A DNA stretch of 64,000 nucleotides from Chryseobacterium rhizoplanae (GCF_900182655.1 NZ_FXTC01000010.1:62001-126000); one strand, 5' to 3'; positions 7,636-17,436 are shown, numbered from the stretch's first letter. The notes: generated by a model from the letters alone, not told the origin. Made by a program: numbers and translations.

Positions 7636-10413
7636 ATGAGAAATAAAAAAACTATTCTTTCGGCCTCTGTTTTATTTTTTCTTGGCGTATTTACTTACGG
7701 ACAGGAAAAAGACAGCATCAAAACAAATAAAGACAGCATAAAAACCAATAATGTAGAAGAAGTAGTGGTGCTGGGGTCAAGAGCCGGAGCCAGATCTAAA
7801 ACAGACAGCCCGGTTCCTGTAGATGTTTTCAATGTAAAAGAATCCTCAATAATCCTTCCACAAACTAATATCGGACAAATCCTGAATGCGGTAGCCCCTT
7901 CATTTACTTCTACTATTCAAACCAACTCAGATGGAACAGACCATTTGGATCCTGCTCAACTTAGAGGTTTGGGACCAGATCAGGTATTGGTTTTGGTGAA
8001 TGGAAAAAGAAGACATACTTCAGCATTAGTGAATGTAAACGGAACACCCGGAAGAGGTACTGTAGGAACGGATTTAAATGCTATTCCGTCTTTTGCATTA
8101 AACAGAATAGAAGTATTAAGAGACGGAGCATCGGCACAATATGGATCTGATGCCATTGCCGGAGTAATCAATCTTGATCTGAAAAGAGATACAGGAAAAC
8201 TGGCTGGACAAATCAGCTACGGAGGAAATTTAACGCCAACAGCTAATGACCATACCGGCGATTTTGACGGACAGAATATTCAGCTGGATCTGAACTATGG
8301 TAATAAAATCGGAACTAAAGGAGGTTTCTTTAATATTACATGGTCTTCACAGTTCAGAAATCCTACTTATCGAGCAGGAACAGAAAGCGGTACACTTTAT
8401 AATGCTTATAATGCTATTGAACAAAGAGCACTGAATGATGGTGTAAACCTTTCCTCTTTGTTTACTAATATCAATAATACTCCAAATTCACAACAGATTG
8501 TAAACTACATTCATCAATATGCCCAGGGAGTAAATTATTTTAACAACAGTCAGCTGGCAGCCATTCAGGGAGCTTCTACCATTCAGGATATTAAAGATTC
8601 TCAGGGAAATGTACTCCAAAAGGGTCTTCAATCCTTATTGAATTTCGATGTTACTGATCAGGAACTGGCTTACAGAGGGCAGACCAGAAAAGACTTCAAT
8701 ATGCAGGTAGGGCAGTCTAAGCTTAACAATCACCAGCTTTTTGTGAATGCTGAGATCCCTGTCAGTGACAACTGGAAAGTGTATACTTTTGGAGGTTACA
8801 GTTTAAGACACGGAACTTCCGGAGGATTTTACAGAAGACCCAGAGAGAGCAGGACCTTTACAGGATTATATCCCAGCGGTTACCTTCCGCAGATTGGAAC
8901 GGATATTCAGGATATTTCGCTGGCTGTAGGAATCAAAGGGAAATGGGAGGGCTGGAATATTGATTTCAGTAATACTTACGGACAGAATTCATTTACCTAT
9001 AATATTCAAAATACCGGAAATACTTCTTTGCGTTTTGCTTCACCAAGAGAATTTGATGCAGGAGGGCTGAGATTTTCCCAAAACACAATCAATTTAGATT
9101 TCTCTAAAAAATATGACGTATGGGAAGGGATTAATGTCGCTTTTGGAGCCGAGCACCGCTATGAGAATTTTAAAATTACTCAGGGAGAAGAAGCTTCTTA
9201 TGCAATATATGACGCTTCCGGAAATGTATGGAACGGAAATTCTGTAAGACCTACTGATTTCTTTGGAGCAGCGCTTCCGGGAGGCTCACAGGTATTCAAC
9301 GGATTTAAGCCTGAGAATGCGGTGGATAAAAACAGACAGTCGGTGGCAGCCTATGCAGATGTAGAATTTAACTTTACCAACTGGCTATTGGTAGATGCGG
9401 CAGCGAGATATGAAAATTATTCTGATTTCGGATCAACATTCAATTATAAATTAGCTTCAAGAATCAAGGTTGCCCCTAATTTCAATGTGAGATTTGCAGG
9501 TTCTACAGGGTTCAGAGCGCCATCTATCCACCAGATTTATTATAATGTAACCTCTACATTATTTACGAATAATCAACTTTTGGAGGTGGGAACTTTCAGT
9601 AATGATTCACAGCTGGCAGGATTGCTGGGTATGCCAAAGCTGAAGCAGGAAACTTCCAAATCAGCAAGTGTAGGATTTACCTATAAGATTCCTTCAGCAG
9701 GCCTTAGCTTTACAGCAGACGGATATTTTACGAGAATTGATAACCGTATCATTCTTACGGATCAGTTCTTAAGAAAAGATGTGCCTGCAGATGCACAAAA
9801 AGAATATGATAAATTAAATGTGAATGGTGCCCAGTTCTTCACAAATGCCATCGATACGGAAACAAAAGGTTTAGATGTTGTGATTTCACATAATGTAAGA
9901 TTTTCAGGAATAAAACTTGATAATAACTTTGCGATTAACCTTAATAAAACCAAACAGGTAGGAGATATTCATTCTGCAGGACTTTTACAGTCACCACAGC
10001 TTGAAAAAGTATATTTTTCTGAAAAATCAAGAGTGTATCTTGAAGAAGCAGTACCCAGAGTGAAAGCCAGCCTTTCGCACACTCTTTCATGGAAGGATGC
10101 TACATTCTATCTGAGAAATACTTATTTCGGAAAAGTAACAGGGGCTGATATTATTGATGTAAACGGAGACGGGATTATAGATTTCAATGAACATCAGCAG
10201 ATCGGAGATAAAATCATTACCGATATATCTGCTGCTTACCAATTTACTAAAAACGTAGGATTGACTTTAGGAGTGAACAATTTATTTGATATTTATCCAA
10301 CGAAAAACCTTACTGCCTCTACCAATAACGATCAGTTTATTTATTCACGTTCCACTTCACAGTTTGGACAAAATGGTAGATATGTCTTTGCAAGACTTAA
10401 TTTTAATTTTTAA
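7636..10413 (+). CDS. TonB-dependent outer-membrane receptor
   Basis: 925 residues. The signal peptide ends near FTYGQ (about residue 23). A short spacer (two repeats of KTNKDSI) leads to the TonB-box region EEVVVLGSRAG, and then the plug domain (about 55-170) with LRGLGPDQVLVLVNGKRRH, IEVLRDGASAQYGSDAIAGVINL. The rest is a 22-strand-type barrel ending in NFNF with terminal Phe, the outer-membrane insertion signal. There is no N-terminal carboxypeptidase-like domain and no SusD partner, so it is not a SusC-type glycan importer. Its relatives are receptors for siderophores or other small ligands. The ligand cannot be read from sequence. It is a single-gene unit with its own promoter and terminator. 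Confidence 0.92.
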   Translation: MRNKKTILSASVLFFLGVFTYGQEKDSIKTNKDSIKTNNVEEVVVLGSRAGARSKTDSPVPVDVFNVKESSIILPQTNIGQILNAVAPSFTSTIQTNSDGTDHLDPAQLRGLGPDQVLVLVNGKRRHTSALVNVNGTPGRGTVGTDLNAIPSFALNRIEVLRDGASAQYGSDAIAGVINLDLKRDTGKLAGQISYGGNLTPTANDHTGDFDGQNIQLDLNYGNKIGTKGGFFNITWSSQFRNPTYRAGTESGTLYNAYNAIEQRALNDGVNLSSLFTNINNTPNSQQIVNYIHQYAQGVNYFNNSQLAAIQGASTIQDIKDSQGNVLQKGLQSLLNFDVTDQELAYRGQTRKDFNMQVGQSKLNNHQLFVNAEIPVSDNWKVYTFGGYSLRHGTSGGFYRRPRESRTFTGLYPSGYLPQIGTDIQDISLAVGIKGKWEGWNIDFSNTYGQNSFTYNIQNTGNTSLRFASPREFDAGGLRFSQNTINLDFSKKYDVWEGINVAFGAEHRYENFKITQGEEASYAIYDASGNVWNGNSVRPTDFFGAALPGGSQVFNGFKPENAVDKNRQSVAAYADVEFNFTNWLLVDAAARYENYSDFGSTFNYKLASRIKVAPNFNVRFAGSTGFRAPSIHQIYYNVTSTLFTNNQLLEVGTFSNDSQLAGLLGMPKLKQETSKSASVGFTYKIPSAGLSFTADGYFTRIDNRIILTDQFLRKDVPADAQKEYDKLNVNGAQFFTNAIDTETKGLDVVISHNVRFSGIKLDNNFAINLNKTKQVGDIHSAGLLQSPQLEKVYFSEKSRVYLEEAVPRVKASLSHTLSWKDATFYLRNTYFGKVTGADIIDVNGDGIIDFNEHQQIGDKIITDISAAYQFTKNVGLTLGVNNLFDIYPTKNLTASTNNDQFIYSRSTSQFGQNGRYVFARLNFNF

Positions 10414-10438
10414 ATAAAAGAATACCAATAATGCTTAA

Positions 10439-10474
10439 AAAAAAACAGTTCAGAAATTCTGAACTGTTTTTTCT
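10439..10474 (+). terminator. Intrinsic terminator of the receptor gene
   Basis: AAAAACAGTTCAGAA pairs with TTCTGAACTGTTTTT and ends in a T run, 26 bases past the stop. Confidence 0.85.
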
Positions 10475-10643
10475 TTATGTAATATGAATTAAACTTTTAT
10501 TTTTGAAACATTAAGATAATATTAAGGTGATAAGAGTATTAAGATAAGCTTCGCTTTAAGCTTAAAAATCAGAATGATTCATCTTAAATATACTTTATTT
10601 CTTAAATCCTTCTTAATGGTTTTAAATTTATAGAATGTGAATG

Positions 10644-12485
10644 TTATCTTTCCACAAGTTCCTTCACAGGTTCTCCATAATGATCAATCACTGTTTTGTT
10701 GATCTGAAGCAGTTGATACCATTTTCTGAAAGCTCCTATAAATACAATAAGCATCAGAATCATTGCTGTTGCCGCTAATGCAGCCAGTAAGTACTGTCCT
10801 TTTGGAATATATATAGCGGTAACCTGGATATACCCGGCCCAGAATGTAATTCCGGCCATGAAAACTCCCGGAACAGCAGAGCATAAAGCATATTTTCCCC
10901 TGTTCATCCTTATCAGCATCGTGGTACAGACGATGAGTCCGCAGGCAGCCAGCAGCTGATTACTGATTCCGAATAACGGCCAGATGCTGTTTACGTTTCC
11001 GGTATATACCAGATATCCCCATGCAAAAGTAAAAATAAGACTGCTGATAATAATTCCCGGAATCCAGTTTTTATCATTGAATTTTGGAACTACAGAGCCC
11101 AGCATTTCCTGTAAGAAAAAACGACCTACTCTTGTTCCTGCATCAATGGCAGTAAGAATAAATACCGCTTCAAACATAATTGCAAAATTATACCAGTAAG
11201 CCGTCAGCTGATCCATATAAGGGATTTTGTTGAAGATATGGGCCATTCCCACAGCAAGAGACACCGCACCTCCGGTTCTTCCATAAAGATCAATTCCTAT
11301 TTTTTGTGAATAATAATCAATATCTACTCCGTGTAAAGAAGGGTGGGTTGCCAAAAATGAATCATAAGCTTCTTTTGGAGTATTGATCGCAAAATAGTCA
11401 CCCGGCATCAGTGTACATGCTGCAATAAGCGCCATCAATGCTACGAAGCCTTCCACAAGCATTGCTCCATATCCTACAAAAAGAATTTCTCTTTCTTTAT
11501 TAAGCATTTTCGGAGTTGTTCCCGTAGCAATCACCGCATGGAATCCGGAAATAGCACCACAGGCAATCACAATAAAAATAAATGGAAGTACAGGTCCGCC
11601 AATAATAGGTCCGCCACCATTTACAAAAGCTGTGATAGCCGGCATCTGTATGGTAGGGTGAATCACAATGACCCCGATAGCCAGCATGATAATAGTTCCA
11701 ATTTTTAAATAAGTAGAAAGATAATCCCTTGGAACCAAAAGCAGCCATACCGGTAGTACAGAAGCAATAAAACCATACAGAGGAATCGCAATAGAAATTG
11801 TTTTAATATCCCAGGAAAATAAATTATTCATGGTTGGATTCTGCATTAGAGTATGACCTCCGATAATTCCGGCAATCAGAAGGATACCACCCAAAATACT
11901 TGCAAACAAAACACTGTTCTTTCTGTAGCGCATGATCAGTCCCATGATAATGGCAATAGGCATGGTAATGACTACTGTAAAAAGAGACCATGAAGCTTCA
12001 TGCATCGCATTGATACAAGCCAGCGATAAGCCTGCCAGTGTAAGAATCAGGATGAATAGTATTGCAAAACCTGCTACCGTTCCGGTCGCTTTTCCTATTT
12101 CTTTAGAAGCGATGGTCGCAAGACTTTGCCCTTTGTGTCTCACAGAGGCAAAGAGTACAACCATATCATGAACTCCGCCTCCCAATACACAGCCAATCAG
12201 AATCCATAATGCGCCCGGAAGATATCCGAACTGAGCAGCGAGAACAGGCCCTACTAATGGCCCGGCAGCCGCAATGGCTGCAAAATGATGTCCGAAAAGT
12301 ACATTTTTATTCGTAGCAACATAATCTTTACCATCTGCAAATTCTACAGCAGGAGTCATATTCTGGTCGTTAAGCTTGAGAACTTTATTGGCAATAAAAA
12401 TACCATAAACACGGTAAGCTATCGCAAAAATAAGAACAGATGCAAATATGAGCGTAAGCGCATTGATATTATTCAGAGAATCCAT
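10644..12485 (-). CDS. cstA: Carbon starvation protein CstA-type transporter
   Basis: 613 residues with about 15-16 hydrophobic spans. The CstA hallmark is near the N-terminus: KDYVATNKNVLFGHHFAAIA followed by GPLVGPVLAAQFGYLPGALW, then GGGVHDMVVLFASVRHKG. Later blocks (GFHAVIATGTTPKMLNKE, DAGTRVGRFFLQE, WPLFGISNQLLAA) also match. CstA/BtsT proteins are inner-membrane importers of peptides or pyruvate used when carbon runs short. This copy has the shorter length common in Bacteroidota (E. coli CstA is about 700 residues). It is transcribed alone. I found no convincing TAnnTTTG box in the 12486-12678 gap. Confidence 0.93.
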   Translation of the reverse strand: MDSLNNINALTLIFASVLIFAIAYRVYGIFIANKVLKLNDQNMTPAVEFADGKDYVATNKNVLFGHHFAAIAAAGPLVGPVLAAQFGYLPGALWILIGCVLGGGVHDMVVLFASVRHKGQSLATIASKEIGKATGTVAGFAILFILILTLAGLSLACINAMHEASWSLFTVVITMPIAIIMGLIMRYRKNSVLFASILGGILLIAGIIGGHTLMQNPTMNNLFSWDIKTISIAIPLYGFIASVLPVWLLLVPRDYLSTYLKIGTIIMLAIGVIVIHPTIQMPAITAFVNGGGPIIGGPVLPFIFIVIACGAISGFHAVIATGTTPKMLNKEREILFVGYGAMLVEGFVALMALIAACTLMPGDYFAINTPKEAYDSFLATHPSLHGVDIDYYSQKIGIDLYGRTGGAVSLAVGMAHIFNKIPYMDQLTAYWYNFAIMFEAVFILTAIDAGTRVGRFFLQEMLGSVVPKFNDKNWIPGIIISSLIFTFAWGYLVYTGNVNSIWPLFGISNQLLAACGLIVCTTMLIRMNRGKYALCSAVPGVFMAGITFWAGYIQVTAIYIPKGQYLLAALAATAMILMLIVFIGAFRKWYQLLQINKTVIDHYGEPVKELVER

Positions 12486-12678
12486 ATTATGTATTTTTTT
12501 TAATGAATGATTAATTTATTGGTTGTTTTATTAAATATAATTTAAACAATAGCCAAGGTAATTAATTTTCAATTAAAAAATAGTGATATGTATATCAATC
12601 TAGCATATTTATTGTTTTAATATAGTTTATTTAATTGATTTTTAATGTTTTAATATTATTTTACGTGAATGATGTATA

Positions 12679-13713
12679 TTATCTTTTCTGTGCGATGATA
12701 AAATCCACCATTTGATCTGTCATCTGATCCAATACAGCTTTATCTGTAGTCCCAAAACCATGTACGCCGCCATCAATGACAACCAAAGAATTTTGCACTT
12801 TTGCACTTTTGAGCTTTCTATGAAGTTTTTTAGACTGGCTTAAAGGGACAATTTTATCTTTATTCCCCTGCATAATTAAAGTAGGAACCCCTCTTGAAAC
12901 AAAATATACAGGAGAAAGGGTTTTAAGATACTCTATAGATCTGTCCTGATCTTTTCTGATATCATATCCGGAAATTCCTTTCACCAGATTTTCCTGTAAA
13001 CCGACAATTTTTTTTGACATTAATCCGATCATTCCTACCGGAATTGTTCCTAATCTTGTATGGAAAAGCTTATTAAGATCAGCCGGACCATAATGATCGA
13101 TCACGTAATTTACTTTCGCAGAATAAGATGAAAGTTCCGGACTTCCCAGATAAGTATTATCAGGGGTATAGGCTGCCAGCAGGGAAAGATGAGCCCCTGC
13201 TGAAGCTCCGAAAAGGCCAATATTATTCGTGTCAAGGTTATATTTCTCAGCATTCTTTCTGACCCATCTTACGGCATCTTTGGTGTCTTCTAAAGGCAAA
13301 GGAAAATGGATGCTGTCACTCAAAAGCGTATAATTGATGCTGATAACTGCATATTGTCTGGTCATCAGTTTTTGAATGGTTGTTTCAAGATAATTACCGG
13401 CATGAACCACTTTGTCTCCCTCTATCCAACCACCTCCGTGAACGTAGATCAGTACCGGAAGTTTTCCGGTAGCAGCATTTTTAGGAACATACAAATCCAA
13501 AGCAAGAGGTTTTCCTTTTCTATTGGTTTTGTAAACAATATTTTCAGAAACTGTTGCAATCTCTGGAAGTAAAGTACTTTTTACAGGAGGAGTCTTAACC
13601 GGGATTTGTGAGAAGTTTTGTGAAAAAAATAAATTTGATATACTTAAAAATAAAACAAAAAACAGGTTTGTGAAAAACCTGTAGATTGATATGTTGTATA
13701 TGGATGATTTCAT
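12679..13713 (-). CDS. Secreted alpha/beta hydrolase (esterase/lipase, HSL/BD-FAE-like)
   Basis: 344 residues with an N-terminal hydrophobic signal segment (about 10-31). The oxyanion motif HGGGW lies in VLIYVHGGGWIEGD, the nucleophile elbow is GASAGA, the acid is probably the Asp in MQGNKDKIVP, and the catalytic His lies in GGVHGFG. Together these define an HSL-type carboxylesterase. It lies 20 bases after the DUF3037 gene on the same strand and may be read through from that pair, though a functional link is not obvious. The substrate is unknown. Confidence 0.88.
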   Translation of the reverse strand: MKSSIYNISIYRFFTNLFFVLFLSISNLFFSQNFSQIPVKTPPVKSTLLPEIATVSENIVYKTNRKGKPLALDLYVPKNAATGKLPVLIYVHGGGWIEGDKVVHAGNYLETTIQKLMTRQYAVISINYTLLSDSIHFPLPLEDTKDAVRWVRKNAEKYNLDTNNIGLFGASAGAHLSLLAAYTPDNTYLGSPELSSYSAKVNYVIDHYGPADLNKLFHTRLGTIPVGMIGLMSKKIVGLQENLVKGISGYDIRKDQDRSIEYLKTLSPVYFVSRGVPTLIMQGNKDKIVPLSQSKKLHRKLKSAKVQNSLVVIDGGVHGFGTTDKAVLDQMTDQMVDFIIAQKR

Positions 13714-13733
13714 AATAAACTTTTTAGAGGGTG

Positions 13734-14117
13734 TTATTTTACTAACTCCTCAAAAAGTTTACCAAAAGTACTGTTTAAGTCCTTGGACTTTCCCGGATGA
13801 GGTCTGGAAGTCTGCACCACAGCACTCCTTACGGCCGTAAGCCAGCGGAAACGCTCAGGAATATCAAGCAGAGCAATAGGTCCGCCATCTTTATCGCCAT
13901 TGGCAATTTTCTGAAAACTTTCAAGATTCTGGATAATATCTTCATAATCCAGCTTACTGTGCATGAGCTTAAATTTATCAGGACACAAATAAAATTCTAC
14001 CCTGATGAATTTTTCCTTTTTGGAAAACATCACCAGCCCGATATTGAAAAATTCTTCTCTTTCAACTTTAGGCACCAGGCGTATTACCGCATATTCATAT
14101 ATTTTATCCTCTTGCAT
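13734..14117 (-). CDS. DUF3037 family protein
   Basis: 127 residues, soluble, no signal peptide. The opening YEYAVIRLVPKVEREEFFNIGLVMF is the family signature, followed by a helical region and the C-terminal LTAVRSAVVQTSRPHPG block. DUF3037 genes are usually found next to HipA-like kinase genes. Here the start overlaps the 3' end of the kinase gene by 14 bases, so translation is likely coupled. Function is not established; an accessory or regulatory partner of the kinase is the best guess. Confidence 0.85.
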   Translation of the reverse strand: MQEDKIYEYAVIRLVPKVEREEFFNIGLVMFSKKEKFIRVEFYLCPDKFKLMHSKLDYEDIIQNLESFQKIANGDKDGGPIALLDIPERFRWLTAVRSAVVQTSRPHPGKSKDLNSTFGKLFEELVK

Positions 14118-14877
14118 TTTTAGCTTCGTTTATAAAGATTTGAGAATTTTCTAATCTGGTTTTCAGAAACTGAAAATAGATCTCACGGATTTCGTCAGGG
14201 GTTTCATCAGCATCATTCCAGTGCAGCCAGTCTTCAGGAATTGTATTGACAATCTCCCTGAAAAGGGTATCATTCAGTACTTCATGGGCAAATTGATCCG
14301 CTTCGTCAAGCATTTTTGCTTTTGGAAGAAGTACATGGTCTTTCACATACTTGAAAGGTGTTTTTGCCGCTGTATCAAAATTCTGCCATGAATGGTGGAA
14401 GTAGAACGAAGCACCATTATCAATGATCCAAAGCTCTTTATTCCACATCAGCATATTGGTGTTCCTGAAAGTACGGTCAATATTGGTAATGAAGGCATCC
14501 AGCCATACTATTTTTGAAGCCAGAAGAGGATCAACGCTTACTCCCGGATCATAAGTGATAGAACCGGAAAGATAATGCAGCCCAAGGTTCAGACCTTCGG
14601 AAAATTTCAGAAGATCCTGTATTTCCTCATCGGCTTCCGTTCTTCCGAAATCGGCATCAACATTGATAAAAACAAGTTCAGGAATTTTTAGTCCCAACGC
14701 TTCGGTAATCTTTCCGCCCAAAAGTTCAGAGATCAGCATTTTTACCCCATGGCCCGCGCCACGGAATTTTAATACATATTTGAAATCATCATCAGCTTCT
14801 GCCAGAGCTGGAAGAGATCCTCCTTCTCTTAATGGCAGAATGTAACGCGTTACGGTTACAGTTCTTAAATTCTGCAT
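14104..14877 (-). CDS. HipA-like (HipA_2) family kinase
   Basis: 257 residues. It keeps the protein-kinase-like core of HipA relatives: a glycine-rich entry (REGGSLPAL), the lysine strand YVLKFRGAGHG, the catalytic loop LDAFITNIDRTFRNTNML (Asp and Asn) and the metal-binding block ELWIIDNGASFYFHH. The N-terminal HipA domain and the C-terminal DNA-contact helices of HipA toxins are missing, and no HipB-like HTH gene is adjacent. It is therefore not a standard hipBA toxin-antitoxin pair. It overlaps the DUF3037 gene, an arrangement widespread in bacteria and not functionally explained to my knowledge. Confidence 0.82.
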   Translation of the reverse strand: MQNLRTVTVTRYILPLREGGSLPALAEADDDFKYVLKFRGAGHGVKMLISELLGGKITEALGLKIPELVFINVDADFGRTEADEEIQDLLKFSEGLNLGLHYLSGSITYDPGVSVDPLLASKIVWLDAFITNIDRTFRNTNMLMWNKELWIIDNGASFYFHHSWQNFDTAAKTPFKYVKDHVLLPKAKMLDEADQFAHEVLNDTLFREIVNTIPEDWLHWNDADETPDEIREIYFQFLKTRLENSQIFINEAKNARG

Positions 14878-15021
14878 GAAGCAAAAATAAGGTTATTTTT
14901 TATAAATTTTAGCTTGACTTTTAATAAAAGAAATAAGGATTTTAGGACTGGTAAACAGGTTTTTTTTCATAAATTTCAAATTGAATTAAAAGCGTAAGTA
15001 TAAATTAATAAGAATCTATTT

Positions 15022-15864
15022 ATGAATTTGATTAACGAGAAGAATTTAATTTTAGAAAATAGAGAAACAAAAGCTTTTCTTGCTGATGCTTTTTACAAAG
15101 ATGATGGCCAAAAGCTTCCCTTAGTGATATTTGTTCATGGATATAAAGGTTATAAAGATTGGGGAGCATGGAATCTGATGGCGAAAAAGTTTGCGGAAGC
15201 AGGTTTTTTCTTCGTGAAGTTTAATTTTTCCCATAACGGAACTACTGTAGATGATCCCTATAACTTTGGAGATCTTGAAGCTTTTGGACATAATAATTAT
15301 TCTAAAGAGCTTTCTGACCTTGGAGTGGTCATTGATCATTTTAGTAAAGATCCGCATGTAGATGAAGAAAAGATCGTTCTTGTAGGTCACAGCAGGGGAG
15401 GAGGGATTTCTATTATTAAAACTTTTGAAGATGAAAGAATTAATGGGCTGATCACTCTGGCCAGTGTGGATACTTTAGACCGCTTTCCCACAGGAGAAGC
15501 TTTTGAAAACTGGAAAAAGAACGGAGTTTATTATGCTCTGAATGGCCGTACCAAACAGGAAATGCCCCACTATTATCAGTTTTATAAGGATTATGAGCAG
15601 AATGTTCATCGTTTTGATGTAGAGCGGGCAACGGAAATGGCAAAAGCTCATATGCTGATTATTCATGGGACAAAAGATGAAGCAGTAGAGGTAAAACAAG
15701 CCGAACACCTTCATCTTCTTCACCCGAATTCTTCACTTTTCCTGATTGAAAATGCCAACCATACTTTCGGCGCAAAAGAGCCCTGGACAGACACAGATTT
15801 ACCCAAAGATCTGAATACTGTAACCGAAAAATGTATTGATTTTATCAAAGAAAAATTGAAATAA
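15022..15864 (+). CDS. Cytosolic alpha/beta hydrolase (dienelactone hydrolase-like)
   Basis: 280 residues, no signal peptide. The oxyanion region is FVHGYKGYKDWG, the nucleophile elbow is VGHSRGGG, the acid is probably the Asp in HGTKDEAVEV, and the His is in ENANHTFGAKEPW. This fits the prolyl-oligopeptidase/dienelactone-hydrolase-like branch. It is divergent from the HipA-like gene and sits 50 bases before a lipoprotein gene on the same strand. The physiological substrate is unknown. Confidence 0.85.
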   Translation: MNLINEKNLILENRETKAFLADAFYKDDGQKLPLVIFVHGYKGYKDWGAWNLMAKKFAEAGFFFVKFNFSHNGTTVDDPYNFGDLEAFGHNNYSKELSDLGVVIDHFSKDPHVDEEKIVLVGHSRGGGISIIKTFEDERINGLITLASVDTLDRFPTGEAFENWKKNGVYYALNGRTKQEMPHYYQFYKDYEQNVHRFDVERATEMAKAHMLIIHGTKDEAVEVKQAEHLHLLHPNSSLFLIENANHTFGAKEPWTDTDLPKDLNTVTEKCIDFIKEKLK

Positions 15865-15913
15865 AACGGTTAAAACTACGTTATTATAAATTAACCACCA
15901 TATCAGTATCATT

Positions 15914-16420
15914 ATGAAAAAAATTATTGCAGGGGCATTTGCGCTCTCATTATGTGTTATTTCGTGTAAAAAAGAAAATAAAACAGAATCTTCAGCAAGC
16001 ACAGATACTTTGGCTACAGTAATGCCTAAAGATTCTGTCATTACAAAAAACGATTCTGTAGCATCACCACCTCCTTCTGCTCCGGCTCCGGACAATATTA
16101 TTACCAAAAATGTTGGTAAGTACCCTCATGATATCAAATTCTTTGAGGATAAAAGCATCACAGATAGACTGAAAAAACTGGCAGGAGCTCAATACAATGA
16201 AATGGTGAAGAATTTCAATGTAGAAAGTCCTGTCACATCAGAAAACGGAATTTATAAACTGTCAGGATGTAAGCAGCATGACTGTCCGGGTTATGCAACA
16301 CATATCTACTATGATGCCAAGAATGATAACCTGAATGTTTCTATTGATAAAAACGGAAAGGTAACAGACTTTGCTGAAAAAGGGAAAATAACGGTTTCCG
16401 AAACCTTGAAAGCGAAGTAA
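15914..16420 (+). CDS. Hypothetical lipoprotein
   Basis: 168 residues. The signal sequence ends in the lipobox VISC (Cys about residue 19) followed by KKE, so it is lipid-anchored. A Ser/Thr/Asp/Pro-rich linker (about 25-65) leads to a small domain of about 100 residues. That domain contains KLSGCKQHDCPGYATHIYYD, with two cysteines that may form a disulfide, and ends in DKNGKVTDFAEKGKITVSE. I do not recognise the family with certainty. The fold reads like a small periplasmic inhibitor-type beta-protein, but this is a guess. Confidence 0.75.
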   Translation: MKKIIAGAFALSLCVISCKKENKTESSASTDTLATVMPKDSVITKNDSVASPPPSAPAPDNIITKNVGKYPHDIKFFEDKSITDRLKKLAGAQYNEMVKNFNVESPVTSENGIYKLSGCKQHDCPGYATHIYYDAKNDNLNVSIDKNGKVTDFAEKGKITVSETLKAK

Positions 16421-16427
16421 AATATAA

Positions 16428-16561
16428 GTTGGGAAGCTGGAAGCTATTAACGGTGCTCTATATCTATTGAAATCAAAATAGGACTATTTTCCAAAAGTTA
16501 TTAATTGGGGCAACAGTTATTCATAAGACTTTATGTACTTCCTGCTCCGAGCCTCCAACTT
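16428..16561. repeat. MITE-like intergenic repeat with partial inverted ends
   Basis: Begins AGTTGGGAAGCTGGAAG and ends CTTCCTGCTCCGAGCCTCCAACT, whose complement is a loose match. Words of the same kind (GGGAAGCTGGAG, CTTCCAGC) bound the element at 38103-38295. No coding content was seen in it. Confidence 0.5.
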
Positions 16562-16568
16562 CGAGTAT

Positions 16569-16602
16569 AAAAAAAGAAGCCTGAAATTTCAGGCTTCTTT
16601 TT
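16569..16602. terminator. Bidirectional intrinsic terminator
   Basis: A perfect hairpin AAAAGAAGCCTGAAA/TTTCAGGCTTCTTTT, with A and T runs on its flanks, ends at the stop codon of the minus-strand flavin reductase. It can also stop read-through from the plus-strand lipoprotein gene. Confidence 0.85.
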
Positions 16603-17426
16603 TATTTTACCGTGAGTAAAACCCAGGCTTCTTCCACTTTACTTTCCAGAAGCAGTTTCTGGGCATTAAGGTGGATATTTTCATCCGCATGGAAGTCACC
16701 GGCAGGTAATATTTCTGTATTAGCAAGCATTCCAAGGTCATTGCCTGTGAATACTGTACTGTACTTAATCGCATCAGGCAGCAGATCAAAGCCGATTCCT
16801 TTTGTGACCAAAGGTTTTGGAACTTCAAAAAGGCTGTTCTCATTACTTCTGGAATACCAGTTACTGCCTAAACGGGCTACCATGTCCAGTTTTTTCTGAT
16901 CCAGATTTCCGGTTTCATTCAGGTATTCTTCTCTGATATGAATTTTCTGCACTTCACAGATCACAAGATTCCCGGCACCGCCCTGATCTCCCAATGACTT
17001 TACCTCTAAAACTTTACATTCAAAGTTGACGGGGCATTCTTCAATCAGTTTAGGCTGTACAAGATCAGCATCTTTCATGGTAAGTCCGGATTTAATAAAC
17101 TCATTAACTCCGGTTTCATATTCTGTAGAAGCTAATGAAATCTGCTGTACAATCGGAAAATTGACTGTTCCAATAACGACTTCCGGTACTTCAAGAACAT
17201 TTTCCAGTGTGTGCTTCGTCGTATTGTCGCGTACTCTCCTTGATGGTGAAAAAATCAAAATCGGAGGAACCGTACTGAACATATTAAAAAAACTGAACGG
17301 GGATAAGTTGATGGTACCATCTTTATCCACTGTGGATGCCAAAGCAATAGGGCGTGGTGAAACAGCCGTCTGCATGATGGTCTGAAGTTGTACTGAGGTT
17401 ATCTCGGAGGGGATTACTGTTTTCAT
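16602..17426 (-). CDS. Flavin reductase family protein (FMN-binding split barrel)
   Basis: 274 residues. The N-terminal half is the flavin-reductase-like split barrel: VSPRPIALASTVDKDGTINLSPFSFF and VIGTVNFP strands, with SPSRRVRDNTTKHT as the phosphate-contact loop. The remaining 100 residues are a family-specific extension. Homologues often sit in aromatic catabolism clusters. Here it lies downstream of fahA on the same strand, separated only by the GxxExxY cassette. It was probably the last gene of the tyrosine-degradation operon before that insertion. Its electron acceptor or substrate is unknown. Confidence 0.85.
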   Translation of the reverse strand: MKTVIPSEITSVQLQTIMQTAVSPRPIALASTVDKDGTINLSPFSFFNMFSTVPPILIFSPSRRVRDNTTKHTLENVLEVPEVVIGTVNFPIVQQISLASTEYETGVNEFIKSGLTMKDADLVQPKLIEECPVNFECKVLEVKSLGDQGGAGNLVICEVQKIHIREEYLNETGNLDQKKLDMVARLGSNWYSRSNENSLFEVPKPLVTKGIGFDLLPDAIKYSTVFTGNDLGMLANTEILPAGDFHADENIHLNAQKLLLESKVEEAWVLLTVK

Positions 17427-17436
17427 ATTTTATTTA

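Noticed and set aside
7980..8171. Antisense ORFs inside long genes (here, in the TonB receptor; also in the M16, CoA-transferase and rng genes)
   Set aside because: They lack recognisable domains, promoters or start context and mirror the codon use of the real gene on the other strand.
10644..12485. SusC/SusD polysaccharide utilisation near the large TonB receptor
   Set aside because: The receptor has no SusC N-terminal extension, and no SusD or glycoside hydrolase gene is next to it; the neighbour is CstA.
14104..14877. A classical hipBA toxin-antitoxin locus
   Set aside because: There is no HipB-type HTH partner, and the kinase lacks HipA's N-terminal and DNA-contact parts.
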